Below are positions 12,535 to 25,912 of a DNA stretch of 64,000 nt, piece by piece. The position numbers were made by a program, and so were the translations under genes. The stretch spans positions 455,024 through 519,023 of the forward strand of contig VYZB01000211.1 of assembly GCA_013397455.1 (NCBI GenBank). Reading direction: 5' to 3'. This stretch comes from Crotophaga sulcirostris. Its lineage: Eukaryota > Chordata > Aves > Cuculiformes > Crotophagidae. Positions within the stretch are counted from its first letter, which is position 1. Every line of letters begins with the position of its first letter. Under the pieces are notes generated by a model. It was not told the DNA's origin. It worked only from the letters and a program-made list of their open reading frames with translations, and searched no databases.

Positions 12535-13617
12535 AGAAGAGCTCACAGACTGACAAGCAATTTTGTTACAAAAGCATCCCTCCAATGTTAGTGTCAGGGG
12601 ATTGTTTAGAACCCAAGTAAAATATTTAGCCATATTTCACACTTTGTCCAAAAGGAACAGGTTCTCATTAGCCTCTTCAATCTGACCAACCTTCAGTCAG
12701 GAAAAAGGCAGAAAGTTTTACAATGTCATTATTTATTTGGTAAAAATTTATCTCCAAAGCACAAAAAATTTATAACTCTAGGCAACAGACTTCACAGCTG
12801 AGAAAAGTTTGTGATGCCTTAATAAAACGTGAAAATGAAAGCAGCTCCAACACGTCTTATTTCTGGCCTAGCTTTTAACAATATTTCTACTTATGAATAG
12901 ATACTCAATAAGAGAGCATTTACAGTGAGAAAAATTGTACTTCTCCACCCATCAATTTAAGGCTTGAAAATAGAATTCTTTGCCTTTTTTCAGCACGCCA
13001 CCCTTTAGGGCAAAGAGTGGTAATGAACACCTACTAGTCACACAGAATTATAGTGCTCTTTATATCACCCAGGGCTGAAAAAATTTCCAAAGGTTTGGAA
13101 TCCTGAAACCTGTAAACAAAATCTGTGGAGCAGATAAAATTTTAAATGGCACAATGCAATTAAAGCTGAATTCAATTTGAGCACACCCTGTCCATCTGTC
13201 AGAGGGAAACAAAAGCCGAGGAGCTCCATTATTGCTGAATCCCTGCTCTTGTTAATTTGCTTGCTGAGAGATTTCAATTTCTAGGAAGTGCACAAATTAG
13301 TGTTCAGTCAGGGCTAGATCCTCAGTAAGTATAAGCAGATGGTGGAAATCAGCCCTAATCAAGTAGCCAAAGCCTTTTTTTCTGTCTGATTAAAGCATTT
13401 TAATCCTTTCATATTGTCCGTGTTTTTTAGTAAATATCTACTATCAATTTTTCCCTCACCATTTGCTATCATTTTTATTTCAAAATAAATTGAAATTCAA
13501 TTTCTAATTGTTTTTTTTTACAAGAACGTACTTTTTAACCAGACTAGTATACTTTGGACCAGGCAATGTGGCCAATTAGATTATCCCATTTATTCAGCTC
13601 ACTGAACTTTCTTTTTC

Positions 13618-13633
13618 TTTTTTTTTTTTTTTT
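13618..13633. repeat. Poly(T) tract, about 16 bp
   Basis: A run of T interrupted only upstream (CTTTTTCTTT before it). It may be the reverse complement of an old poly(A) tail or simple expansion; no retrocopy was recognised beside it. Confidence 0.85.
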
Positions 13634-16600
13634 AAATTGCAACAAAATAGTTAATATATGGTCTGCTAAAGCAACATATTCTGCTTGTCTTGCTAAGTTT
13701 CTGATTATCTGCTGGAAAACTCCTCCAAATATTGACTTCATTATGATTAAAATTAAGAAGTAAAAAAAGAAAAAAACACCTAGTAACTGCACAAAATGAT
13801 AATGCTGTGTTTTGTGAAAATTTTCTACTTCTGTGGAGGAAAAGACATTGATGTTCTTTATATTAGTGCAAGCCACACAGATGTCCATTGCAGGAGGAAA
13901 GCATGTTTATACCACAAAAGAAGAAGGCCCTAATAACTCATAGATGCCACAGGCATTTGTGAATAATGAGAGCAAAGATTAACACAGAAACATTACAAAT
14001 ATTATTGTGAATAGAACACAATACATAATTAACTCTTCACATTTTAATGAAAAATAGCAGAATTTGTTATTTCAAAGGTTACTTATTGTTGAATTTGCAG
14101 ATAATGGTAAGCATAAGGGGGAACTGCCTAACTGAACATATATTTACAGAACCAAGATAAGAATACCAAACAAAACAGTAGTAAATTTGATTTGCATAAA
14201 ATATACACGGTGAAACTTTGACTGCAATTTATGTTGCTTTGTCTTTTGGAAAAGTATATAAACAGATTTTCTGAAAAGCCAGTATCTTCAGACCAAAAAT
14301 CTGTTTAACATTATTATATATGTTACACTTTCATGTGTGTATTATATAAACCAGCTGAAAAATATTAACTTTGATAGCTGGATCTACACAGAAGTGTGTA
14401 AAACAATAACCTTAGGGACACATTTTTCAAAAACAGTACACAGGATTTAGCCACACATTTACCATTAAAATTAATGGGAGTTATTTAGCTATAAATCCTG
14501 AAAAAAAAGACTTTGAAAATGTACCCCTTAAAGTCAACACCATCAACATAATGCACGAGGGTGGAAGAAAATTGAATTTTGAACAATGAAGAACCTGAAT
14601 ATAAACCATGTGTAGTATTTTCAGTGAATGATATTTTGGTATCCTGTAAAGCAACTTTATTGCCTAACTGCCATATTAAAAACCCCACACCTAATATTTT
14701 CAGAAATACCATAAATAAAAACAGATGATTACTTCCATTTATCAGAGGTTAAAGTCACAACAATAATGAAAAATAATTCCTTGCTAACTATCAGAAATGC
14801 TTTATCCACGGAACATTTTTAAATCTCCTTAACTTGCTTCTGAAAATTTAGATGTTAGTACATTACAGAAATCCTACATATGAACATACCTACTGCATGC
14901 TGATTCCTTATTTAAAACACTTGCATTTTTCACGTTTTCCCCTACTTTTCCTATTAAAGATCATTATTTCTTCCAATAGCCTCAAGCAGAGTCCTCTTCC
15001 AGTCTCCTAAGCAAACATTAATGCTTACATTAGTGCAACACTTGTAAAGCAGCTTTTCTTTTAGTGAATGAAAGAAGGCACCAGTTCATCACTGAACTAA
15101 TGCCACAAAGAGATTTGATCTCTTTGTATTCCCCTTCCAACACTGCACTCCCAAACACTTTCCTCCTTTCCATGCTTTGGCTAGAGAAGTAAGTAAACCA
15201 AAGCATATTTTATTAAAAGCTATTTTTCAGCAAAGAAAGTAAGATGAAAGGTTGGGTTTAATTAATACAAAAAGTTGGTCCATTGTTTCCGACCACTTTT
15301 TATGAAACAAATGCTGAAGTCAAGAAAAAGAGATTCAAATTCCACTTCTGCTTGCATCAAGAAATAAAATGGAATGTAATCCCAGGCGAATTCACTCCTC
15401 AGTTTACTTCTGGAACTGAGAGGCAGTCTCGGGGTCAGGACAACTACTAAATATTATTCCAAAATTACCAACTCATTTCCCATGGGCCACTGAATACCTG
15501 TAACAGAGAAGAGACACCCAACTCTGCAAGACCAGAGCTGCCTCATCCAGGTAGGAGTTTCATGCTTGCATGCAGTGCTTATTGCTTAAAAACAATATTA
15601 ATGAGAGCAATTGTGTGCCAAATCATCATTCCGAGCATGTAAGCTATGTTCAGGATGATCACCAACTTCCTAAAAATATCAAGCTTCTATCTGGAACACA
15701 AGATGGAAAGCAACGTTGTCTGTTGCTGCAGTAGGACACATTTAAACGTTAAGATAACAGTAACCTAGATGAATGAGAAGTGAACACTATACGCTTTCAC
15801 CTTGTTTTCCACACTCATGTCACCTTCTTGGATCCAACTAGAATAAAATTTGTATACATTTAGAATAAAACATACGACGTTAGTAAATATGGCTAAAATA
15901 AAACATAAGGTTTCACTAATTTATGGAACCGAAGGGATTTTTTTACTCCATAAATCTAAATCCTTTTTTTTTTAGGTCACACTTTGAATTCAAATCCTCT
16001 ACTGTTTGTTTTATACATTATTTCCTTCTTGACTTGTAGCGATCACCTAAAAATTTGAATATGGTTTAGTTTTTATAACATGAAACATGGTCATGCATAT
16101 TGCAAACATATGCACCAACACATCTGTGTTTGGTCCTTTGAATGACTGCTAGAGTACTAGCATTTTTTTAAGAACATGCCTTAAAATCATACATTGTTCA
16201 GACAAAAATAATTTAATATCGCGTTTTAAGTATACATAACTACACTGTACTATGCAACACTATGCACTTTAAAGTATAGAATTCTGAGGACATCTGCAAC
16301 ATCTGATTTTTTTTATACAACGTGAATTATTCTTGACAGCTTGACAGTTCTTTATTAACCTTTTTATTACTCTTATTGCATCTGTGACTATGAAGTATAT
16401 ATACTGGGTAGAAAACTTGAAATGGGAACGTGAAGAAGTTGTATGCAAACTGTAAAACAGGTTTACATATAGTTTAAGAGTCACAGCATGCTTATCATGT
16501 TGATCAATATTATCTCATTTGCATATACTCCATATGGCAACATTCATCTGTTGTCTTTTGCTCATACTTAGACCAAGGACTCCTTGGGCCTGGGACTGAA

Positions 16601-16730
16601 TGTCTGAACTGAGTAGCACTACCAACCACAGTGAGGACTTCTAGAAAAAAAAGTGATGTGAAGAGTACAGAAATACAGAAAAATCAAAATAGGAGTTTTT
16701 TCCAGCTAGCAAACCATTTAATACTCCTTT

Positions 16731-16750
16731 AAACAAACAAACAAACAAAC
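16731..16750. repeat. (AAAC)5 microsatellite
   Basis: Five uninterrupted AAAC units, likely a polymorphic short tandem repeat. Confidence 0.95.
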
Positions 16751-18360
16751 TCCATGCCAGAAACTAGGATCTAAAATTCTGATTGATTATGAACAAAACA
16801 ATTTTTTGATTAGTGATATAATTGTGACAGGATGGACTAATACTTTTAATAGAACTTCTGAAACCAACGTTGGAGAAGTTTCTATAAGGTACAATAAAGC
16901 AGATATAAATCAAAAGATATCCAATAGCTTGTGTTATCATAAGCAGATAATCATATATGAACTTACTTAATGTAATTCTACAACAAATTTGAGGTATTTT
17001 GCATACCTGTAGTAAACGTGGATTTAACTAAATTTAAAACCAAATAGTTAACGCTGTACTCATTCCTTTGTCTTCTTATTACACATCATTTACAAAACTC
17101 TGCAGTATGAACTCTACCTCATCTACCTTAAGATTCCTTGATCATATAACCATATCTCTAAAATGTCATTTATCTACTTTATAAATATGAAAATACCCTT
17201 AAGGCATATCGGGCAATTTGTACATTCTTGGATTTTAGACTTCTAATAAAATGAATGCTATTGACGTAACTTCATACAAAGGAAAATCTTTTAACTAAAC
17301 TCTTCAAGGTCTTTTTAGTCATAGATTTCAAGAAAACTGGTTCCTTCGAGGAGACTGACAGGGAAAAGTCTTTGTAGCATCTTAGCATGTTCTCTGCAAT
17401 ACATCAGAAAAAAATCATTTGCTATTCAAACTAAAACTTTCAGCAAATGTGCCTAAGACATATTGACCTTCATATAGTAAGGAAATGCATCTTGCATCTT
17501 TATGTGCTTTGAAATATAATTTGTCCAAACTGTCTAGAGTAAATAAAAAAAACTATCACTCAATCCTCTCAGTAGAAAGGGCAAATTTTAATTGCAGAAC
17601 TTAAAACCTCACAATTAAAAGCTGTGTTGCTACTTAAAGCTAGCACAAACATAAGACTGAGAGTTTATGCATACAAAACTGCTTTTCTACCACATCCAGA
17701 AGGGTTTTGCCGAACAGCCTGATGAATACAGCCTTTACATTCTAAATTTAGTTAGAAGGAAAAAGAAGTGGAATATTAGCTGTTTTCACAAAGCATAAAT
17801 TCTTTCCTAGTCACTTTGATTTGTGAATGACTTTGTGATAATCCACATTTGTTTAATAAGAAAGCTAAAATTATGTTGATAATTCAAAGGTAAGTATGCA
17901 AATAAAAAACATGATGAGAAATAAATGCAACCAGAAACTGAGGAAGGGTGTTTTTTTCATGGTTTTTTTCTTCCTGGAGCAAGGCATCTGTGGGAAACTT
18001 TTTGGTAAGCAAGCTCAGAATTTTTTGCTTTCAGTTGTAAAGAAAAAAAGACTCACAGCATAGTATTTGCCACAGCTAGTCAAACCAACAGGTGGACGGA
18101 AGAAAGTATTAATGAATATCAACTACATACAAAAGGAAAAAATAAGAGTAGAACTGAAAGAAAAATTACATACTCTCAACACTATGTTCATTATTTTATG
18201 CCAGATTGTCAGCTGTTTTACCTTAAAACGGCTCCTTTTAGTCAGTGGGTCCATGTCAATGTATGCCAGATGAAATTTTAGCCTTTTGTCTGTAAAATAT
18301 GTTTTATAACCCCTCCTAAAGAATCCAGTAGACACTTTATGCAGCTACATCAGCAGCTGT

Positions 18361-18700
18361 GTTTCATTCCATTATCCTTATCCGCCATCCAGAGGTGGAT
18401 ATGCTAGGAGGATTTAATCTGTGCTAACTAACTAAGTTGGGCTCTATTAATGGTGATCCAACTAACAATAGCATGGGCAAGTTCTCTCTCTTGACATGCA
18501 GGAAAGAGAAGTGTACCTGAAATAATGGTGGCAAATGGGAGTCACTGCACACCATTTATCCGTTGTGCCTCTCCTGGCCAGCACTGGGGAATGGAGATCA
18601 TTTAATATTTTTTCTCTTGCGATAGGGAGGAGAGGCATCTCTGCCTGATACAGAGCCGAAGAGAAGATTTATAAGGGGTAAAAGAGAACACTAATGGCAA
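18361..18700. other. Moderately GC-richer unique block, possibly conserved noncoding
   Basis: Base composition is less AT-biased than the surroundings, without tandem repeats, CR1 similarity or a good ORF. ATCCA and TGGAT arms around GAGG near 18389-18402 form a short hairpin. The texture resembles conserved noncoding DNA, but there is no direct support. Confidence 0.2.
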
Positions 18701-19968
18701 AATGATATATATTAATGTTCTGGTGCCAAGTAAACATTGCACCAGAAATGTTCCTGGGACAAAGAAGTTTCAAAAGCATCCCTGAGAAAAAAAGAGGTTT
18801 CAAAGAATATCTTATTACAGGTAAATGTCCAGGAATAAGCAACAGTATATTTGTTAGTGCCAGATCTGACTTGCAAAGGATAACTTTAGCAGAAGATTTG
18901 GGGTATGTCTATTGTAAGAAGGAAAAAAAAGCTACATTGGCTAATTTGAATTAGACATCTGAAGTTTAAATAGTGCTCAAGATCTGAAAAGGAGCCAGAG
19001 ATTGAAACTTAGCTTCCAGTCCTAGTTAAAATGACCAAATTAAAACTGCCAAACTCAAGCAAATTCTTTGTGCTCACTGCTATTTTAGATCAAGTTAGTT
19101 AATTTAAAATGTAACTTTTATACAGCAGCAATAACTCTGGATTCCTACCTTCTTCTCTTTAATGGACATTTTCCACTGCCTGCCTCTCTGAGTTCTGCTT
19201 GATGAGGCCTCTTGGCCTCATCGTACCTTGGAACAAGAAATAGCAAATCAGCAATGAAACAATTTGCTTTAGGGACATCAGTATATGTGCCCAATCCCGC
19301 TTAGTGTCAGTAAGGTTACCAGCATGTGGTTGATGCTTTTGTCAAGGGATCTGAACCTGACGTAAATGTGACTGATTATTTTCTTTCTTGATTATCTGTC
19401 ACTATTCAATTCAGGTTTGGGGAACCCACTGAAAGAAGCATTCCCCAAAGAGGACATTTCTCTTCTGAGTAGGTCTCCTCTGCATTAGAGGTAACATGAA
19501 CCAGCTCTTCTAGAAAGTACCATAATCTAGGAAAGTGCACTTCTCATCTTTCACATCTGCTAGTGGGATTTAATACTACATATTTATCAAGCAGGGACCC
19601 GATTTACTCCCAAGAAGAAAGATTAATTATGCTTATTGGCCAATGGGATATGTCTTGAGAAAGTCCAGGAAGGTTTTTTTATATAATCTGTCACAATTTT
19701 AAGGATTAATATANGGTAGGTCAGAAAAAGTCAAAAAGTTTCTCTGCCTTTTTTTTTTTTTAAGTGGAAAATAACTCAAAAGGAAGTTCAAGGTTTTTTT
19801 TTCACTGAACAGGTTAAAGACAATGATGTTTGAAGGTCTAGAGTTTGGACAATTTCTGTAAGGGGAATTCAAAAGAAAAGCAGCTGTTGGACAGTTTATT
19901 CTGGTTATACTCAATCCCCTTTTTACGTCCTTCATGTCCTTCTATTTAGCCAGTGTTGAGTTTTTTTC
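18701..19968. other. Unique sequence with one ambiguous base
   Basis: No recognised gene; a 79-codon frame at 18715-18954 has no recognisable motif. The only N in the window is at 19714, close to T tracts at about 19750-19762 and 19794-19802, probably a base-calling or assembly ambiguity. Confidence 0.55.
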
Positions 19969-20116
19969 ATAGTATCATAGAATGATTTGAGTTGGAAGGG
20001 ACCTTAAAGATCATGCAGTTCCAACCCCACTGCCACAGACAGAAACAGCTTCCTCTGGATCAGGTTGCTCAAAGCTTCAGTCCACTGTAAAGAACACCCT
20101 GTCCCCGTGCCTCACC
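19969..20116 (-). mobile_element. CR1 LINE 3' end, antisense
   Basis: Starting at ATAGTATCATAGAATG, the segment continues TTGAGTTGGAAGGGACCTTA, then the TTCCAACCCCACTGCC block and the GATCAGGTTGCTCAAAGCTTC block. This is the standard order of an avian CR1 3' end read on the minus strand. The 5' side becomes scrambled after about 20100 (CCTCACCTAGACC instead of the usual CCTCACCACCC), so the copy is short and partly rearranged. Confidence 0.88.
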
Positions 20117-20845
20117 TAGACCAGCGTCTGAACACACACCTTGTAAGAGATGATGTCTGAGGGAGAAACAGGCAAATATGCAGGTCTCACTTCTTTAAGA
20201 AACCAGGCTAAAAATACACTTAACAGACACAGCCTGAAATGTTTAAAAGGAGATTAAGAAGTACCAACCTAAAAGTAGCTAGGAATATCCTTTCTGAACA
20301 GCATCCAGCTTCACCACAAATAAAGCAAATAATCAAGGAAAAGTTCACGTCTCCTCTATTTTAGAATTACTAAAGAATATACGTATACGCACTATTTTTT
20401 CCTTTTAAAAAACTGGTTTAATCCAACCATTTCTTAAAACACCCAGTTATAATTTTTCCTTTCACTAGCACTGGAAGTTTCAAGTATCTAAATTCAAGTG
20501 TTAATAATCTAATAATAATCTAATAATCTAATAATTTATTTAATGTATTTGAAATAAATAACCATCAGAAATTGTAAGTTTGTGAAGTAAATGAGTACAG
20601 CTGCAGTGGAATGAAAAACAGGGTAACATTTCTGACAAAGTAAAAGTAACCAGCCACAAAAAAGGCATTCAGCATCCCTGTATAAAAAATTAGTGGAGTT
20701 GGTGCAAACTGTAGTAGGTCCACGGACTGCAATGAAGTTACGTTAAACTGTACCAGCTACAAAACTGTCCCCAAGCATTATAGTCATGTTCTGTTAAATA
20801 CCAAGCTAGAATGCATTCTGAAATGCAGCTTCTCATTCAGACAAC
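20117..20845. other. Unique sequence with an AT-rich tandem patch
   Basis: No gene is recognised. The only structured element is the TAATAATC-type repeat at 20501-20537, listed separately. Confidence 0.55.
20501..20537. repeat. TAATAATC-type tandem repeat
   Basis: Imperfect AT-rich tandem array made of TAA and TAATC units (TAATAATC, TAATAATAATC, TAATAATC, TAATAATT). Confidence 0.8.
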
Positions 20846-20942
20846 CCTCCTCAAGGAGGATAACCCTTCTAAGAGATGACTGTCACACTGTTTCTGATAA
20901 AAAGCAGGCAGTAAGGACACAGTTTTGCTAACAGTGTGACAG
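20846..20942. repeat. Two adjacent inverted repeats, the larger with 13-bp arms
   Basis: CCTCCT and AGGAGG flank CA at 20846-20859. Twenty bases on, CTGTCACACTGTT at 20880-20892 is the exact reverse complement of AACAGTGTGACAG at 20930-20942, leaving a 37-nt loop. A 13-bp perfect stem with a short loop is unlikely by chance in 64 kb. It could be a hairpin RNA, a miniature transposon remnant or a chance structure. Symmetry ends at the arms, so there is no longer terminal inverted repeat. Confidence 0.6.
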
Positions 20943-22693
20943 CATTTCATAGAGGTTGAACTACAGGCAACTGGGACAGGCTCCACGATGGAACAGCAGC
21001 ACAGTAAACAAGAGCAGATACTCAAACTGCTTTCTTCAATCATTCTAAACAAAACCTAGAGCACAGTCTAGTAGCCTGAGTATCGGTAAAACAGCACTAT
21101 TTTTCTTTATACAGGCAAAACGCTAGATCTTCTATTAAATTAAGTCACAATAAAAATGCATTTATGTTTAAGCACCACTGTTTCTGAACTATGTTAGTAC
21201 TCACAGTATTCATGCTGCTAGAGCCCAAAACATCTTTCAGTTTAACATAATAAAGAAATTGTTCCTAACTAATAAATCTGTACAAAAATACAGTCTCTGC
21301 CAAGGGTAGCAGTCATTGCTAAGCACGTACCAGGGGTACAATTTTCAAAGCCACCTGAAAAAGTTATAATTTACACAATCCATTTTTACCCTGAAATTTC
21401 AAAATTTTAAAGAAAAAAAGTAACACCTTTAAAGAATAAAGAATACAACAGTTGCTATTGGAATGAGAATGTGGCAACGAGCCACATCTCACGCAAGCCT
21501 CCCCACTTTAAATTATGGGAATCCTCTAAGTATGTCAAGCATGAAGGAATCAATAAAAAGAAAGTAAGTCCAACTAAACACTTAAATTTTTCTTTAGTAA
21601 TATTATTTCAGAAAGGCAATTTAAAGAATGTTTTGTTCCCAGTGTTCCCTTTCTCTGAATTCATTGTTCAGTCAGTACAGAAAAATGTTCTAATATTTTC
21701 TGTTATTTGTGCTTTTACATATCCTTCTTAAATTGACAGAGTACTAATATACTGTTCCTTATGCAGTTTTAGTAAGTTTTTTTGCAAGAATAAAAAAGGA
21801 GAAAATCACCTCCTAACTTTAGTATCACTGAGTGGCTTTATATGGGTACCATCCTCTCCTTGAAAACAGCAACAACACAAAATGCTGGCCCAGAAGAGGA
21901 CAATGGGAATTTTGTTGCTGCCTTTAGCATTACCAAAATATCACCATTTATTCATGCCAAAAAAAGGTGATGACTGCTCTTAATTCTTCCACACAGTGTT
22001 CTCCACTCAGCTTGTCCCTCAGCATTAAACAATACCAACAACAAGAGTGGATGAAGAATATTTCCAGAGCACCACAAAGACGTTTAAGCACCAATAAATG
22101 TATCCTTCTTTGCTTCTCCTGTCTCCTTTATTCAAGCACTCCATACCTATCATTCATTACATCACCTTTCCGTAATAATTAAAATATAAAGTCAACTCTG
22201 TCCTATCACCAAAATACTTGCTGCTTCCTCAAGTGCCTGCCAACTTTCTTTCAAGCACCATATCTGGAATTGCACCAGAGATCATGAAATCAATTATCTC
22301 AATTTTTGTTAAAATAAGTCTATATATAACAAAATGTCTGAGAAGCTTTAGTCTACAATATCTATGAAGACTAAAGGCAAAACAAAAAAAAAAAGAAAAC
22401 AACCGAACAGAAGCAAGATAAAGACTGAAATTCAAAATTATTCTTATGATTTTTAGGCAAATTTTGAAATTTTAGGATGACAAATGTAGGTGTGAGTTTT
22501 GTATGGCATGAAAATAGCATACTGATGGAAAAACAAGCGCTATTATTCACACATGCATATGTCATACAACATGAAAACTATCATTGGCTAGCACACCTCT
22601 AGAAACAAGTGCGATTAAGACATGAGTATGAGGACTACCAAGATTGTAGACTACAGTGGACATAACTTACAGAACTAAGCAAAACCTTGTATC
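20943..22693. other. Unique AT-rich sequence, no gene recognised
   Basis: Contains short ORFs up to 86 codons (21471-21731, plus) with no recognisable family, and an A tract near 22384-22394. No repeat family is recognised. Confidence 0.55.
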
Positions 22694-22762
22694 TAGAATC
22701 ATATAATGACAGAACCACTGAAGCTGGAAAAGACCTCCAAGATCATTGAGTCCAACCACCAT
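22694..22762 (-). mobile_element. Short CR1 LINE tail, antisense
   Basis: TAGAATCATATAATGACAG, then GCTGGAAAAGACCTCCAAGA, then TCATTGAGTCCAACCACCAT reproduce an avian CR1 3' end on the minus strand. Only about 70 bp is recognisable; the copy is strongly 5'-truncated. Confidence 0.8.
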
Positions 22763-25362
22763 TTGGCTTCTGATATTACATCAGCATCAGTCTAACAAAA
22801 GTTGTTGGGCTCTGAAAGAAATTTAATTCAGTCTACTTCTTGTGGAGTGGGTGATAAATGCAACATCTGAATACTGATAAATAAAGTAAATTAATAAATA
22901 AGGAGTTCCTTAGTATTTCTTTCTTCAGTCATAAGCATGAAGTTTGAAAGTGCAACCAGTATAATTTGAATTAATTTAGAAAACAACATTCAGAAGTTTC
23001 CAGAAGTGCCTAAAAAAAGTCATAACATCTAACTACTTTGAATCAGTATTCCTTATATTAATTCTTTTAAAACACACTTTCATCACCATTATAAAAAAAA
23101 TACACACAAATTCCTTTCTGGATATAAGAATAGTTGCATAATATTTATTGCTGCTCATTAGCATGCCCAGTTTGTTGATAGATTGCCTTCATATCATAGC
23201 AGGGGAAGAGGAAATTGGAACCAAAACCAAAAAGCAGTTTCATTATTTTAATTAATTCCAGCTTTTCAAAATAATGCAAGATGATACTGAATATTTAACA
23301 AGCTATAAAAACCAAAATACATTTTTGCTGCATAGTATATACAATGGAATGCAGTGGAAAGGTACACTTTTAGGCTCTTTGGTACGTCATACTCGAAGAT
23401 ATCGCAATGTAGATCATGTGTGTTTTCTGAAAATGTAAATAGGTGGGTTTGATTATATATGCTAACGCAAGCTATAGATTATCAATAATATGAGAAGAAA
23501 AGCACATTTGTAAAACTGATTTCTAATCCATTGAAGATAATCTACATGCAATCGAGAAACTATCCTGTCATAGAATTAGGGGCCTTCGGCTCCCTATATA
23601 CATTCACTCCTTTTTAACATATTGGACCAACTACCTAAACTAATTAGTTCAAAGTAAAAGTGCAACCTGAGGGACCCTCATAAGGAATGTAAACTAAACG
23701 GGTGGGGAGGTCTGTAGGTGTCAATCAATAACAAAATGCAAACTGTCAAGCTTGCTTTGCTAACAAACTGTCACATCAACAATATGCAGTTAATGACTAC
23801 AAATTAACTGTATACCAGATGCTTGACACTTTGTTATGACACTTAGCAAGCTAGTTGACATTTGGGTGATCAAAGCTTCTTTAATTACACTTTGTATAAC
23901 ACGTGCAACCTTTATGCTAATGTCCACATATTCCTTAGAGTAAGACTGTTCCAGTGGCAGAGACTGGGTTTTTTGGACACTGGAACATTCGTAAATCTGG
24001 ATTTCAACTGAAAAGAAACTGTTGGAACCCTTCACATCATTATTCAGTATTATCACCTTATCTAAAATAACTCTTTAACTCGATGTACTATACCATATTC
24101 ACTCACTCATAGACACCCTCTGCGTGAAATAATGCATTTTCAAATAGTGTTAACAGTACCTATAAAAGAAAGAAGCATTAGACACACTGCATTTAAAAGC
24201 ATCTCTGTGTTCAAACTGACGTCTAGAATCAATGCTACACATTGATATGCCTTTCCTAATACAAATCAATTTTCTCATCACCCAACCAAACACAGGACAC
24301 AGCATTAACAATATTTTAATTTAGCCAGCACTTACGATATAGTTTGTCATGCTTATGGGAAAGGAATAAACTAAAAGCAGCCCCAGGTTTGTAAATCACT
24401 ATTAATACGAGCAAATTCATTGGCTTGTTGAAGTCACGAAGATGTGTCTCCAAAAATTTTAACTCTCCTCTTCATTCCTTAAAACGGAAGTCCGCACATT
24501 ACACAGGAATACGCAAGTTGATGACTACATATTTCAAAGGGTATTGTAGGAAAAAAACTCAACACAATTCTAAATCCTGAAGAATTCCCTTAGGAAGGCA
24601 AAACAGCAAAGCAAAACATAATGTTAAAAGTACTATCTCCATTCCTACTTTAGACAAAAGTGATTCTTGGAAGGAATACTACAAATTCATAAATGCAAAT
24701 GGCTCTTTTCCATCCTAGACACCTAACTCAAATTCTTAAATAAAGTTTATTTGGATTGCATTAACACCCTTTAACACCTCTCACCAATTCAGTTTTCACC
24801 ACACAGCTTTTGTTACATTAGATGTAACAACCAACCCTGTGGAATGTTAAGCGCTATGATTACCACAGAGCATCAGTGGAACTCAACTCTGTGAAGGGCT
24901 GGTATCTTTGAGGAAGGTTTTCAAATCTCATGAAGCACTGAGGTTGGGTTTACACGTCTCAGCTGTCCACCAGTTGTTTTATTCTCCTTGCTCTATGTGA
25001 GCTGATAACTCGCTTTTCTGTGAAGTCACAGTTCTGTCCAGTTTCAGTCCCAGCTATGTAGTTCTAACAAGCCAAATCCTTTACACCATTCTTTGAAGCA
25101 TGCTTGCATCATAAATTGTATGGATCACATTCATCTGACCTAACGCAGTGGTCTAAAGCATAAGCATCTCCATTTGAGCAAATCATTCCTCACCCTCGAC
25201 GGAGAGGAACAGGAACTGTTAAGGGATAACTCATCTGATCTATTTTAGATGTTCATATCAGGAGCAGATGAGCAGTGCTCTGGAAGTGTTTATCCCTTTT
25301 ATAAATACAAAGGGCTGTCTACTTCCGCTGCACATGAATCCATTCCTCAAGGCTTCCAGTAG
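22763..25362. other. Unique AT-rich sequence, no gene recognised
   Basis: No coding sequence or repeat family is recognised. A small GC-rich hairpin (GGGGCC, TTC, GGCTCC with one wobble pair) occurs at about 23579-23593. An 88-codon minus-strand frame at 23790-24056 has no recognisable motif. Confidence 0.55.
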
Positions 25363-25912
25363 GATCACAGAATCATAGAATTACCCGAGTTGGAAGGGAC
25401 CCAAAAGGATCATCGAGTCCAACTCCTGTCCCTACATAGGACACTCCCAACATTCACACCATGTGACTGAGGGCATTGTCCAAATGCTCCTTGAATACTG
25501 GCAGAATAGGTGCCATCACTGCTTCCCCGGGGATTTGTTCCAGTGCTCCACCACCCTCTGAGTGAAGAGCCTCTTCCTAATATCCAATCTAAACCTCCCC
25601 TGGCACCTCTGCCTGCCATTCCCTCTAGTCCTATCATTGGTCACCAGAGAGAAGAGATCAGCATCTCTTTCTCCTCCTTCCCTTGTGAGAAGGCAGTAAA
25701 CAGCTATGAGTCTCCTCTTCTCCAAGCTGAACAGACTAAATGCCTTCCGCCGCTCCTCATACAACTTCCCCTCTAGACTTCTCACCAGCTTTGTGGCCTC
25801 CTCTGGACTCTCTCCAGTAGTTTCATGTCCTTTTTATACTGCGGTGCCCAAACCTGAACACTGTACTCGAGGTGGGGTCACACCAGTGCAGAGTAGAGCA
25901 GGATCTACTGAA
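25363..25912 (-). mobile_element. CR1 LINE, 3' about 550 bp, antisense, with ORF2 C-terminus
   Basis: On the minus strand this is the 3' part of a CR1 element: the C-terminal part of the reverse-transcriptase ORF (ORF2), then the untranslated region and the ATTCTATGATTCT tail (plus-strand AATCATAGAATT at 25371-25382). A frame at 25516-25785 retains the typical CR1 ORF2 end with recognisable blocks [48 protein letters not shown] and VVEHWN; it then diverges from the expected LPREV-type end, so a small indel has occurred. Catalytic RT motifs lie further 5' and are absent through 5' truncation near 25912. It is non-autonomous. Confidence 0.97.

Larger units (their letters stand above)
12535..18360. 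other. Unique AT-rich sequence, no gene recognised
   Basis: This is a long stretch with no recognised repeat family or coding sequence. ORFs such as 13544-13888 (minus) and 13554-13763 (plus) overlap a T tract and encode lysine or phenylalanine runs, so they are not credible. The rest is unique intergenic or intronic sequence. Confidence 0.55.

Noticed and set aside
13544..13888. 114-codon minus-strand ORF
   Set aside because: It runs through a T tract, giving a KKKKKRKRK run, and has no recognisable domain; overlapping plus-strand frame is equally open.
23579..23593. GC-rich mini-hairpin with a TTC loop
   Set aside because: A six-pair stem including a wobble is common by chance and nothing around it suggests a terminator or structured RNA.
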